Assembly (NCBI GenBank): GCA_018806985.1
Contig: JADANN010000187.1
Location: forward strand, 496,001-560,000
Reading direction: 5' to 3'
Source of the DNA: Angiostrongylus vasorum
Taxonomy: Eukaryota > Nematoda > Chromadorea > Rhabditida > Metastrongylidae
DNA length: 64,000 nucleotides
Below the pieces are notes generated by a model. It made no database searches and was not told the DNA's origin. It saw only the letters and a program-made list of their open reading frames with translations. This document shows, piece by piece, positions 46,206-59,100 of this stretch; position 1 is the stretch's first letter, and the number at the start of each line of letters is the position of its first letter. Made by a program: the position numbers and the translations under genes.

Positions 46206-46667
46206 CACAAATTACCGTCTGAAATTGCGACTGTAAGGTTGGGTTGTAGGGAGCATTGATAATAGCCGATAATTATTGGCAGTGTAGGCACGTTTTGTCT
46301 GAAGAAAGCTATGCTTGTGTGTTCTCAAGTCGGACCTAAATAATTACTGCCATTTATATTTCACTTAAGGTAAATCTCTGGTTCTAGTTACATATCACTG
46401 AGCTGAGCTCAGTGAGTTATTCTGTGGTCCCGTTCGAGTCGGTGATAGGCCTGTCTAAGGGTGATATAGGCGATTATTATCACTATTACCTCCTCTTTGC
46501 TATTTCTGTATTCCCATATTTCGTTTCCATGTAAAATCTTTTGCAGTTTCGATTCTTTCATTACACCTTCCTTCCATAAACTCACTACATTTCGTTTTTT
46601 TTTCTTGGTGTCGATTTAAGTTTTGCTTAATGGTTAACGGATATTTTATTTAAAAAATATTATAAGC

Positions 46668-46878
46668 TTTTATAACGCGTGAGACAGGCGAAACGAAAGA
46701 CCCGCATGGTGTGGTGGTGAACGCGTTACTCCCCGGAAAGGATAATAGCGCGTTCGTTCCCCACCGCAGACAGACACCTGCGGTCCGGAGTTTTGCAAAT
46801 ATCTCAGCACTATAGAAGTTATATTTCGCAACATACCCTGCCATTAAGAAGAACAGGCAGTAAATAAAAAGGTTAATT
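46668..46878 (+). repeat. Family C, right half, close to the atl-1 start
   Basis: From GCGTGAGACAGGCGAAACG to AACAGGCAGTAAATAAAAAG. It ends about 108 bp before the atl-1 ATG. Confidence 0.82.
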
Positions 46879-46974
46879 GTTATTGCAAGTTTTTATTGAG
46901 CCTTCTGATGACACCAGGAATAAAGAAGGAGTGTGTTCTTACCTTATCATTGCAAACAGATTTTAGTGATTTTT

Positions 46975-46985
46975 ATAATTTTCAG
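46975..46985 (+). promoter_or_regulatory. atl-1: Likely trans-splice acceptor of atl-1
   Basis: The bases ATAATTTTCAG directly precede the first ATG (46986). This strong acceptor with zero leader bases is typical of spliced-leader trans-splicing. It could instead be a cis acceptor if an upstream exon exists, but none is evident. Confidence 0.6.
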
Positions 46986-47125
46986 ATGATTGGCTCATAT
47001 AACGAGCACAGTGGTGTTCCAACCACCTTAGATGCGGATATACATAGGGACATTCAGTGCACTGAAAAGCTCCTTAAAGATGGCGAGCGGTTCTATTACA
47101 CAACAGATCTGGAGACCCGTCGTAT
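46986..47125 (+). CDS. atl-1: atl-1 exon 1
   Basis: MIGSYNEHSGVPTTLDADIH begins right after TTTTCAG. The donor is read as CGTAT|GTACG (phase 2), because this joins exon 2 in frame as RRM-LLRDMLNTIYEM. The alternative CGTC|GTATGT gives a stop with the exon 2 acceptor used here. N-terminal ATR sequence diverges fast, so assignment rests on frame, phase and position. Confidence 0.72.
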
Positions 47126-50100
47126 GTACGTGTTACCTACTTAGTCAGAACGTCAAATATCCTTTCTTAGGATATTCCAGTCTGTTCAACTAGTAATATT
47201 TATTGCAAACTACGGCTTAAGAATTAGGACTGTAGTGACTTTGAAGTTACCTATAACTTCTCCTACGTCTTCTCTATCTGTCTCTGTCTCCGTTCAAGTT
47301 TGTCTACACATAACGGTTGGTGTGCATTTTATGCAATCAAATGTGGCACCATATGTTGTGAGAATAGGCCATATAGGAGTCATTCATTGTGTACGCAGAA
47401 CCCTCAACCCTCTTCTTAAACTTCTTCTTAGCGATCCGTGGCTTATCCAACACATGCTGTGGCGTACATCGGATAGGAGTACTTTATGCTTCATTTATAA
47501 TTATACCGGAAACTTTTCCTCCAACGAATTCACTGAGTGGTTATTTACTGACAATTTGCTGTTACTTCATTGTGAACACTTCAATAATTCATTGTTATTG
47601 TATGGAATGTGTAGGTATGAAATACGAGGTACAACATAAGTTCTAAAACACTTCCAAATGCTGACCGTAATATGGTTGAATGCCATTTGGAGACCATGTG
47701 TAATTTTCGATTTTTACGAACCTGCTGGTTGTTCTGACAATAAACGCTAATTTTCCGATCACAATGGGACTTGACGGGTTGTGTAGATTACGGAATTGTA
47801 TAACAGACATACCCGCACATTCCATACAATGACTACGACTCATTATAGCGGTTACAATTGAAATAGGAATTAGTTGCCAGTAAGCTACTAGTCAGTGAAC
47901 CAGTGCTAGAAAAAGCTTTTTGTATACTTCTAGATGCAAAATAAGACTTCTCTCGGACGGCTTCCCGCCACGATATCTGTGTTTACAAGCTATCAGTCGG
48001 TTACAGGAAGTGTGGGAAAAGATATTTCTAATCATTCTTGAAGCCGTATTACGCGATTCACTCAGGTCTTCGAAGGTCTGCAAGATGTAGGGAAAGAGCT
48101 CTCAGTGGCATAGCGAACCATCGGAAGGAATACGGTGCCGATTATAGCTCGTAACAGCCACTCAGGGCGCTGCGCATGACTATGTACCACGCACACTGTT
48201 CGTTATGTGTTAGAATAACTTTTGTTGACAACTCCGGTAAGGTAGTATTCGACAACGATAGATATTAAACTCACAACTTTTTCTGTATCACTTTTTAAGG
48301 CTTCTGCGAGACATGCTGAATACAATATACGAGATGATCAATCTTAAGTATGACAAAATGATTCGTGCAGATGCTCTTATAACTTCATCCACATTCGATG
48401 ATCATAGGCAGCAATTAATGTTTATTTTTACATGTCTGGATCACTGTCATCAACTAGAGGAGCTCTCTGATGATTTTGTGAAGTGGATTATGTCTCGTCT
48501 AATCCGATCTCGCCTGAGCATTGTAGTCGATGCGAAATTCGGTGGTTTTCTTCAAGAAAAGATTCTCCATCTTGCTGGTCTTGTAAGGGACAAAGACAAA
48601 TTCTTATGTTATATGGTTTTGCAACTGGCAGGGCTAGTAAACGGCGAAAATTCGCTTTCTCTGAGCGATACCACTGGCAAGTTCGACTCTCATTTCATCT
48701 TTTCGGACATTGCTGATTCTCGAAGTGTTATTTATCTTTCTCTGCTAGATGTAATAAGACATGTGAAGTTCAATTTCGAGTCGTTGTCGTGCAAATCCTT
48801 ACATATATTATGGCTTTCTCTTGTGAAAATTTGTTCTGTGAAAGGACCTCGTCTTAAAGCGACATGTGTGCTTTTGTTCCAACAGTTGCTTTCGTTAGAT
48901 TTGGGAAATGAAGTTCTTTGTCGATTAGTGTTTGACGTAATCATGGCAACTGAAGTTTTGATACAGAAACAGATGGACGCTGTAGGGCTGGACACACTGG
49001 TGCAGGCGCATGAAAGCTGTTTAAAAGTGAGTTACTTCCTTGTCATTGATCTGAAATGATTTTGACTTAATGCGAGTTAGCGTCATCAGCTGATATTTCT
49101 GGGAACTAAGTTAATGTTTAATTTTCCTTTGAGATCGTCATTGGTGTTGTTCATGCTTTACTGAGATTCACTTAGGATTGTTCATGATATTGTCATGCTT
49201 CCATTGCAAAAGTGGACATTGAAACTTCTTAGAGGAACCTTTCACACACTGCAAAAGAAATAGGCTTCATCAGGCCATAACAGTTAGAATTTCCTATTGC
49301 AGTAGATAATAATACTTGGATTACGGTGTTTGTAGTAAAATTCTTCTACCATTCCTGTTCGTTGTAACCGTTTTTGGAAGTCCATTCTTAGTATATTTGA
49401 ATAAATAATGTTTAAGTAGTTTGTTTATAAAATTAATATGACTATTAGTTCTTTCGGAAATTATAGGCAGATTTCAATGTTTTTTAAAGTGGCATATCTT
49501 AGCTCAGAAAAGGCTTTAATAATCTGGTGGGGGGAAACCGTTGATATCTTCACTTTTTTTGCCAAAGAGAAACAAGTTATTTACACCAGTTTCAAAAAAC
49601 TCTGGACTTGCATAGGCTATGAAGTTACTGGATGCATTTTTGGCCTTGGTTTGGTTTCTGAAACATCCCTCGTACAGCACGATGTCGAGATGGTTGAGGA
49701 AGCATTAGTGGTGTGACGTCTAGCAGTGCGTTATCATGGAGAAAGATGAGTGTCTTTTTTGTTGACCAATATTTGACCAATGCTATCCACAGCCGCTAAA
49801 GTTCTTGGTGGTTTTCATCGATTTGCTGGCCGTAGTGCTCCACCATAATCGTTCCAGGATTCAAGAAACCGACGGGTCAAACCAGCTGTCAAGCACTAAA
49901 AGGTCAGCATAATGTTCAACTGGCGCAATTTCGGCTTTCCTAGGTGCTGCGGAGATCCTTCGCAGTCCAGTCACTAAGCCGATCGTCGCCGCTCGCCAGG
50001 ATCTATTTCCTGTTACAATTCTCAATACTATAGAGAAACGGGTCGTTCTGGTTTCGCAGAAGAAGTGCCGATAGTACCTCAAAACAGCGACTTCCACAGT

Positions 50101-53100
50101 AGTCATTCAATTCGCACGGCACCTATTTGTCGATCTTCTTCGACTTTACAATTTTCTTAAGATGCTCCCAAACAGTTGAGGTGGGTACACAGAGTTCTTC
50201 TGCAAGTTCTCAAGCAGTTGTGCATTAATTTGGTTCCACCAACTCTTTGAAATCATCGTCGTCAATAGCAGAAGGACTTCCGCCGCTTCCCTCATCTTCG
50301 AAGTCGAATTTTGCCACAACGAAATTTTCCGAGACCAACATTGAATTGTGCGTTCTTTACGCTTGCTTTGTCCCATTCGTCTTTAATTTTTTTGAGTCTT
50401 TTGCGCTGCTTACTTCCGATCTTGGATTTATATGAGTAGATTTCACGAAACTGGTTTTGGTATCTGAAATTCTAACCTTTAAAATTTGACATGAATAGCG
50501 GCGAAAGTTCAAAAGATTACCTTTGTAGTGGTATTTGTTATACAGCATTCGGGAAAAAAAAACATTGTTGCTGGAACAAAACAAGAGAAGTGAAATTAAA
50601 ACTCCAGCACTAATTTTCAAAACGGTAGTAGTAAAATATTGGCAATAAATAAATAAGTAGATAAGACATTCTTTTATATTTGGTTGTTTTGTTTTTTGCT
50701 AGTAGTATCGATAATTCTGCTTGCTCAACAGGTTGTCCCTCCTTCGAAATCTTTAACGTGCACTAAAGGATGACCTTCGTGAACAGCTCTGGAGCACACA
50801 CAACAATAATATTGAACACTTGCTACGAAGGGTGATTCTTTCGGTCATACTTTTTAAGCAGGGTGACCGTGCGCGACGTCCTCTCTTGGTCTTGGGTTTT
50901 TTTTCCTTATAAAGGTGAGATGTCGTTTGAGTTGGGAGAAGTCCGTGTTATTTGTGGCATCCGGCTTGAATGAAGTCGGTGGTGATATTATCGGGTCGTG
51001 TACCTGTGCATGTCTTCATGTTTTCCATCTCAACTCGAACTCCAGAAGGTGGAGTCTCAGGCGCTTTTTTCTCCAGCGAGGTTTTCAGAGTGAGCAAGCA
51101 GGGATCCCACAGGATTTTGCTGTATGGACCACATCCAAACCATGTCACGGGTCGTAGAAATCTGTCGGAAATACTATGTGCGCCTTTTACTGACTTTTTA
51201 TCGACTACGAGAAGGCGTTTGGCAGCGCCGAAACGAATGCAATCCTATTAGCGCTCGACAAAAGAGTGGACCCGTCCTTAACACGAACACTAGCTGATTT
51301 CGGAACTGCCGCACAAACATAGAGATCTTCATTGACCTCTTACCATACCCATAAGAAAAGCAGTTCGACAAGGCGACACAATATCGTCAAAACTTTACTG
51401 CTTTAGTGCAGTGGATAATTAAGTCACTCGAATGGGACCAGAAGGGCATTCGTACTGATTGAAAATTCCTAGCAGATCTTCGTTTCGCGGCTCATGTCTT
51501 CATATTTTTGAGAGCACCAATGAAGCAGAGAGGATTATAGATGCACTCAACGAAGTAGTGAAAAAGGCTGGACTGCGTGTAAAAAGGACGAAGACTCAGT
51601 TCATGAAGAACCCATGGTACTAAGCGAAAGGAATTGAATTGGATGGTTCTGTGATTACAAACATCACCTCGTAGATGTAATTTGAATGTTCAATGAATGG
51701 AGGAAGCATATAATGGAGCAATCAGGTAGAAAACAGAGAGCAGCATGGTCTATCAAAAAAGCTGCCTTCCGACTGGCGTACCCAGAAATTCCGCGCGCAT
51801 GTTTTCGACTCAACAGTCCTTTCGGAGCCATGTTGTGCAGTAGAGATGTGGGCTGATATTTCATCCACGTGAAGAAATCTGCGCATCACCTGCACGGTGC
51901 TTAAACGGTGTCTTCCGAAATTTAACCGGGGCTTACGACGTTTAGCCGGAATGCGCAGCTCAGATCTTTGGAGCCTATCCCATCTTCATGGTCCAGAACA
52001 ATATACATCAATGGTGAAACAGATGGACTGAACACATAATAGGAAGAACAAATGACAATGAGACGGAGAAAAAAGCGGTGGAGTGGACCTCAAGAGAATG
52101 CAAACTTCCTCATGGACGAACAACCAAGCGATGCGCAGGCTTATCCATGAGTAACGTCAACTATCTGCAGATAGGAACGGTTTTAGGACTACGGAATGGA
52201 CTTCATGGACGTCACCATGTGCGAAGCAGAAGAAGCTACCATGGGAGACGCTAGCGCGGAAGAGAAACGAATGGAAATTGTGCTCGAGCCTACCAGTGAA
52301 GACGAATCATCCAAATATCCAGGGAAATAAGTAAGTATATCGGTAATCTTACTATTGAAACCCATACATATATACATATGTGTTTATATACATGCACACG
52401 TACATATACATGTATTTATATGTATATATGCATAGATATATATATGTATATATGCATAGATATACATATGTATATATATGCATAAAGGGCATAAAGGGGA
52501 TGGATAGCACAGTCGTGTTGATGTCGATCATCACGAGCTTGGTGCTAGTTCGATTCCGCTCCGGGCCAACTGAGCCTGTCATCCCTCCGGAGTTGGGATG
52601 TTGGTGTCAGGTTTGTCTGGGAAAAAAATTACTCTGTGCAATCAAATTGGGAGCGCTCCAGCCCGGCTATCTCAGGACTACAGGGAGAATCGACTCGACC
52701 AGCATTCTACGACACTCAAGATGAAATGAAAAATTCTCAAGCAGCAGCTGAAGCCACACGTAAAAAGTTTGAAGATCTTCATGGATAATGGATGAGAGGA
52801 AACGAATCGAATATGAGAAGTTCTGGGATCCGCTCAGTGGACGGAAGAAGGATCGTATAAAAAATAAAAAATAAGAGAATGTATATATTTATATATGTAT
52901 ACATTGAGTACAAAACAGCTATGAGTTTCTTATATTACTGCTTTTTTTTGCTTATTGTTGCCTTGATTTTTGTTGTAAGAACAAATTAAGAAAGTTTCCA
53001 GGTTTTTTAAGGTTTTTTTTCTTTTTCCTTTTTGGTAGTGAGAATCATTTTAGATAGAAAAAATTAATTTTTAAACCGACCATCACTTAACCCCGGTAAC

Positions 53101-56100
53101 AAAATAGTCCTGTTGAGAAAACTATGTCTTGTTGACTGTCGTTTGCGTTTCATTGGAGTCGGTTTCTTAAAACATTTCCACAGATGTTTACTCAAGTTCC
53201 AGGTGCTAATGGAACTGCTCGAAGCGCCGGAGAAGAAGTCGTTTAACAACATTGCATTCTCCGTTGTTTTAGGTTGGGGTATTCGAGCGACAGAACTAGG
53301 ATTTCTTTACCCAGTCTTACGTAGGTGTTTTAGTTATCTTTACTGTAAATGAATTATTTTGTCAATTACGATCTACAAAGATTTCTTGCTTAGAGAACAT
53401 GTGCTTGATGCGACAGTGATAGCCATCTAGAGGCAAACGTTCACTGTTATTATTAATGCTGCTTATTGCTACTTTTTACTTTTACTCATTGATGCTATTA
53501 TAGCATTACCATTATTATTGTTGCCATTATTTATTGTTGTTATTACTATTATACTTACTTACTGGACACTAGTAGACATTACAATGCCGAGGTTAATAGA
53601 AAGTCGATCTTGGGAACTAGTTATAGTAATTAATAATTGTTATTATTACTACTAAACTAGAGGGCGGATAGCACAGTGGTAGTAATGTTCGTGGTCACGA
53701 GCATGGTGCTGGTTCGATTCCGCTCCAGGCCAACAAAACCTCTCATTTCTCCGGGATCGGGAAATTGGCACCGGACTTATCTGGGGAAAAAATTACTCTC
53801 TACAATCCAATTTGGAACGATCCAGCCCGGCTATCTCAGCACTACAGGGAGATGACCAGCATTTTACGACAAGATGAAATGGAAATCCTCAAGCAGCAAT
53901 CGAAGCCACACGTAAAAAATTTGGAAGATCTTCGTGGACAGTGGATGCGAGGAAACGGAACAAATGTGAGAAATACTGGGATCCGCACAGTAGACATGAG
54001 CACGGACCATATAAAATATAAAATAAAAAAAACATCAATTCTACAACTGTTACTACTACCATTGCTACTAGAAACTTGGACACTTAAACGGCCTATTTTT
54101 ATATGTTGTGTGGACTGCAGCAGTTGTTTCATCCATGTCTTTGTCTTGCAACGGTCATCCATAGAGGTGATTAGGCTCGTGCGTAGATCTGGCGATGAAT
54201 TGAAGATCTAATGAATTTTTGTCTTGAATGTCTTGAAAAAGGGGAGTTTATTGATGAGAGTTCTGCTAAAAAACACCGGCCCCGCTAGAATTTCATAGCG
54301 CAATCCGTTCTACGTCTAGAGCATAATGTGAATGTTTACTCGGTGTTCAGAATTTCTCGGTTCAGTAATCTGTCTTCAGGCCAAAAAAGTTTACCGTGAC
54401 CTTTTCTTGACTAATTCAGGTTTGAAGTTGTCTAGGAGCTTTATCTCATTTTACACCTTGTGTCATCGACTGGACATCAGTGGTTATCTTATGGGGATCC
54501 CCACTTCAGCGCAGATTACAATGCGAACTAATGATAGGTTTTCTCGTAAAGGAAATGTATGACTTAAACACAGCTTTTTGATAACTCAGTAACACATCAA
54601 GCACACAATCACTGAAAGCCTTTTATTTTATTTTAAATAACCGGTCACCACACGTGCTGTGCGGACCTCATCACTTCTTGCTTTTGACTCATTTTCCTCG
54701 TATTCATCGCCCACAAAGGTATTTGAGCATTCCGCGTGTTGTTTCGGGTGCTAGAATGCTGGTCGGATCGATTCTCCCTGTAATCTTGAAAGATAGCCCA
54801 ACTAGAGCGATCCCACATCGACTGGTGTAAAGCGTTGACAGAGGGATGTCAGTATGATGTCAGTATGTCTTCCTGCTTCTATCTGTATCTTTTAAATCAA
54901 AAATTTTCGATAATGACCTGTAGCCATACCATATTTTTTTAACCGGCTTTTGCCCTGAAAATGCTTTGCAAAAAGTTTCACTAAACACATCTGTTAGTGG
55001 GTTTTGTAAAACCTTCCGAATATCAAAAGTAAATGCGGAGTTCATTCGAAGCTTAAATTGAAGAGTAGCAGTTCATGAAAATAGGGATGGTCTATGTCGT
55101 TGTCTTGTCTACCAGGGCTCATGAAAGCTGTCATCTCCTGGCGTTGGGAAAGTGGTAGCAGAGTTATCTGGGAACAATTTACTCCCTGCAATTCAAGTGA
55201 GAACACTAGGCAGGGTGTCTTAGAACTCCAGAGAGAATCGATTTGATCAGTATTTAACGACATGAAGAAGACGACGATCTTCAAACGGAAGCCTAATGCA
55301 TGCCGAGAAGTTCGAAGACGCTCGTGGGAGTGGTGGATGCGAAAACGAGTCGATTGCAAGAAGTGTTGGGATTCGCACAGTAGATGTAAAGACGGGTCAT
55401 ATAGAATAGTATAAATAATAGGATGAAATAGAATGGTACTATAATAGGAATAGTAGGATACGGGTGAATGTTGATAGCACCATTAGGGAAAAAACTGGCT
55501 GAGAGAGGCAAAGCGTGGGCCTCGGTGATGCATTGGGTAACGCATGAGCTCCCAGAAAGGGTGATCGCGAGTTCAAAGCACACCGTATGTCTCAAATATT
55601 GCTCCTACCACATCATCATTGTGGTTGTGTTTCAAATAATATTCTACCATGAAAAGACTGGTAGGCAATAAATAGAAGTCAACATTGTAGTAATAGAATG
55701 ATTTATAAAGGACCTCCCAACGATTTACGCCTCATCGTGACTGGGAGCTGTTCCTGGGTGTCGGATTGCGATGTACAGCGGGTGTATTCGTCCCTCCGGA
55801 AGGGTCTCCAAAGCTGAGAAGGAGTCTGGCGTTTCCATCAGGAAGCCTAGCTAAGAGTAAACCAATACCAGGATCCACCACCGTTCTGGTATCAAAGTGG
55901 CATTGTGGCAAATCTCCCTCTGTTCCACAAGGACTGCGACTGCCTGTCGTGGTGACGACCTAGGGCAGACTTTGGCCAGGCTCCTCAGGAATCCAGGGAC
56001 CACAATGGCTTAACCAGCAAATCTCCGAAAAATGGTGTTTATGCTGGGGTCCGCATAACTAGTGAGGATGGTCCGTTCAAGTATCAAGTATCAAGTATAA

Positions 56101-59100
56101 AGGAAGTGTTCCGGACGAAAGTATGGTTGTATAAGTAGGCATGAATTTGTTAACATTGTGAATGATAAATGTATGTACGACATAATCAAGCCCAAGGACT
56201 TTATTGAATCGATAAAAGGTTGTTTGCTACGTAACTCGCTGAAAATTTCTTTTTCGTTCAAAGTCTGCTGCAAAGCGTTTGTGCTTTTAAAGTGATATAG
56301 AGACCGACATCTGTGAAAATATCAACGCAGTAGCCGAAGCTCTATGAGGTGTTTGTCGCATACTGTATGCCATTCATCTTTGCCTCGGTTCTTCATGGTT
56401 ATATTTTGACTCGGAACTTTACATCCTTCTTGATTGGATTAATTTGATTTAAAGTGACAGAATCGTGCTATACTTTTTAAAAATTTCTTTTCATTTCAGC
56501 TTCTCGCTTTGAGATGGTTACGACAACGATTACTCGTCTGCTTAGCCGCTTAGATGGCGATTTCCATAAGGAACATGTGCAGTTAATTAATAAATTAGCT
56601 GATCTCACGCAGGTGCTTCAATTTTTTAAATAGATTATTACGCTACTGAGACTATTGCCATCTGGAATTCCTCAGACTTGACCTTTAGGGAACCAAGGGA
56701 CTAACAGCTTTTTGGGTTACTACTTTTCGGCTTTTTTTTCTAAATGTGACTTTTGTGCTTGAAATATATTGAAATAAGACATCTTACGTTAAACAAATGT
56801 TTTCACTTGAGCTGCTTTGTGCAGAGCACTAACTACAATTATTGTTTATAAAGGACTTTTCTAACTCTAGCAAACTACATTATTTTGCTGAATCAAGTCT
56901 GCTCGCAATAGTCAGGACTGAGGGCGTAGTGAAATGGTTAGTGATGTCGCCCATTAGGAAGCAAGGTTGTGGTTTGGTTCGACCCTATTCCCAACGCTTT
57001 CCTTTGATCCATGTGGGAACGCCTTAGCCCTTTTACCCTCAAGATTACAAGGAAGAATCGATTCGATGAGCATTCCACGACATTCATGAAGAAGAAATCC
57101 TCAAGCTGAATTCAAAATAATACGCGAAATGTTGAACACACTTGTGGCCGATGAATACAAGGAAAACGAATTGAATGCAAAAAGTACTGGGATCCGCACT
57201 ATGGACATGATTACTGGTCATGTAAAATAAGTAAATAAAACATTCAGTCTGCTCACTTGGAAGGAAATTCAAACAGTAACAGTGCTACGACGGGACCTGT
57301 GAAGAACGCACGTCCAAGTGGAGAAATCTGCTGAGTGCTGATTTTGTCAAGGTATAGATATGAGGAAGACCGCAAAGACCTAGTTCAACCTCTCCCTTTA
57401 CTAGCCAAGCTCTTCGTTCTTCCAGAGTTAGAAATCGCCACCAAGCTTGTCTGGTAATGGCTGCACCCATTCTGTAAATATCGACCTGTGATTAAGACAC
57501 GAAGCGCCTTGGGACCGCCATTTTAGGATTCCGGAGAGATTCAAATCGACCGGCACTCAACGACTCTCATGGGGAAGGCAAGAAATTTTTTAGCAGCCGA
57601 GCCCACTTTTTAAATCCGTAAAACTTCGTGGGATGCAAGGAAAGGAATCGATCAAAAAAAGTTCAGCGTTCGGCGCATCATGTGATGTTGAATGATGAAA
57701 GTGATACTTATAGACTTCTCTTTTTTGAGTGCCCATTTCTATCTTTTATTACTTTTTCTATGTATAATTCTCTATTTAGCTGCCTTTTATATTTTCAGGA
57801 CCTTATTGAACGTCTGCTAGCTGTGGAGCCAAGCAACAGTAGTGATAGTATTGAGAGTTTACACTCATACTATTCTTTTCTGTTGAACACGGACTCAATA
57901 TTTTCTCAAAGGTTTGTTAATTTCATTTCACTTTTTTCTCCACTAACTTTCTTCCAGTGAAACTTTTTTTGGATAAGGTTATGTCAGCAGTAGTATCTTC
58001 TCCTTATATCATTTTTTTTATTGAACCTGGAGTGTGGTCAGCGTTATAAACTTGAAAGGGTAAAGCTTTTCGGCGTTGGCACAATCCCCTGAGGGATGTG
58101 CCATGCATTCGACTTCATTAAGCATCGTTTGGAGATGATTGAATGCATATTTGGCCTTTACAATGACCCACGGTGGCCTACCGATGTATCGAACCAGTGC
58201 TACTATCCTCCCAGACAAGTGTTGTACCAATTTGCCGACCTGGAGGGATGGAGGGCTCGGTAAGCCTGGGGCGCGGGACCGATCCGATGTGTACTATAGA
58301 GCGCCTCTAACCACTGTGCTACACGCACCCATGGTCAGCGATATAGAATTTTTTTTGAAACTTCTGGAGTAGACATATCAAATGTAATCTTCAGGAAAGG
58401 GCTCAAAACTTGTAATGAATAATGCAGGTATTGAGGGTTTCCAGTGAATCGGTTTACATTTTCAGTGTCCATTTGATGAATACCAAAGCCTAAAAGAAGT
58501 TCTCCAAAGTATAAACGATATCTACTTCTTAAGACTGACCAACCATATTAGTATAATGGAGCTGTAAATCGAGTTCCATCGCTTTCTGTCTAAGATTAGA
58601 AATCTGTTATCATACTTGTGATCATCTTAGATTCGTTCAACGTATGCACCTGAACAAGCACCATTCTTGAATGCATCTACAGCTCATCTGTCCCAGTTGT
58701 GAAGCTCATGATCCCATCTTTTCGGTCCATAGTTCCACAGCTGCAAGAAAAACAACGAAATGAACATTCTTTGCATGTTTGCATGTAGTGTATAAAATGC
58801 AATATTGAAGTACACGTTCACTGCCATTTAGTGTTCGAGGGGGAATGGATAGCGTCCTATTGTGAATCTCGTTGGCAAACATTACTAAAAGCTGAGAAAC
58901 ATGGAGCAGCTATGAAGATCAGAAGAATCACTACTGCTGCTCTTGCTTTATGTAGTGGTGAAAACGCATCTTCTGTATGGTTTAGCATCATGCCTACTGA
59001 GGAGCAACTCATTCAAGTTGGCAGTTTTTCAAATGGGTTTTGATTTGTCTACAGAATTGAGGAAAAGTTAAAGAGACATAGAACTTGATCTTAATTTTGA

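Larger units (their letters stand above)
41579..46985. promoter_or_regulatory. Shared upstream interval of two divergent genes
   Basis: The rcq-5 and atl-1 starts face away from each other across 5.4 kb. No other gene is seen inside. In order it holds SINE A (minus), SINE A (plus), a foldback element half, a family D fragment, family C, a decayed RTE endonuclease (minus), SINE B (minus) and another family C copy ending about 108 bp before the atl-1 start. Core promoters cannot be named from sequence; 41,579-42,150 and 46,879-46,985 are the repeat-free gene-proximal parts. Confidence 0.5.

Noticed and set aside
46896..46985. Extending atl-1 upstream of 46,986 in the open frame
   Set aside because: A strong TTTTCAG acceptor lies immediately before the ATG at 46,986 and the upstream part looks like leader or intron sequence.
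53765..54211. 148-aa plus-strand frame and 106-aa minus-strand frame
   Set aside because: Both run through a full SINE B copy and into its neighbourhood; the same residues appear at other B copies.
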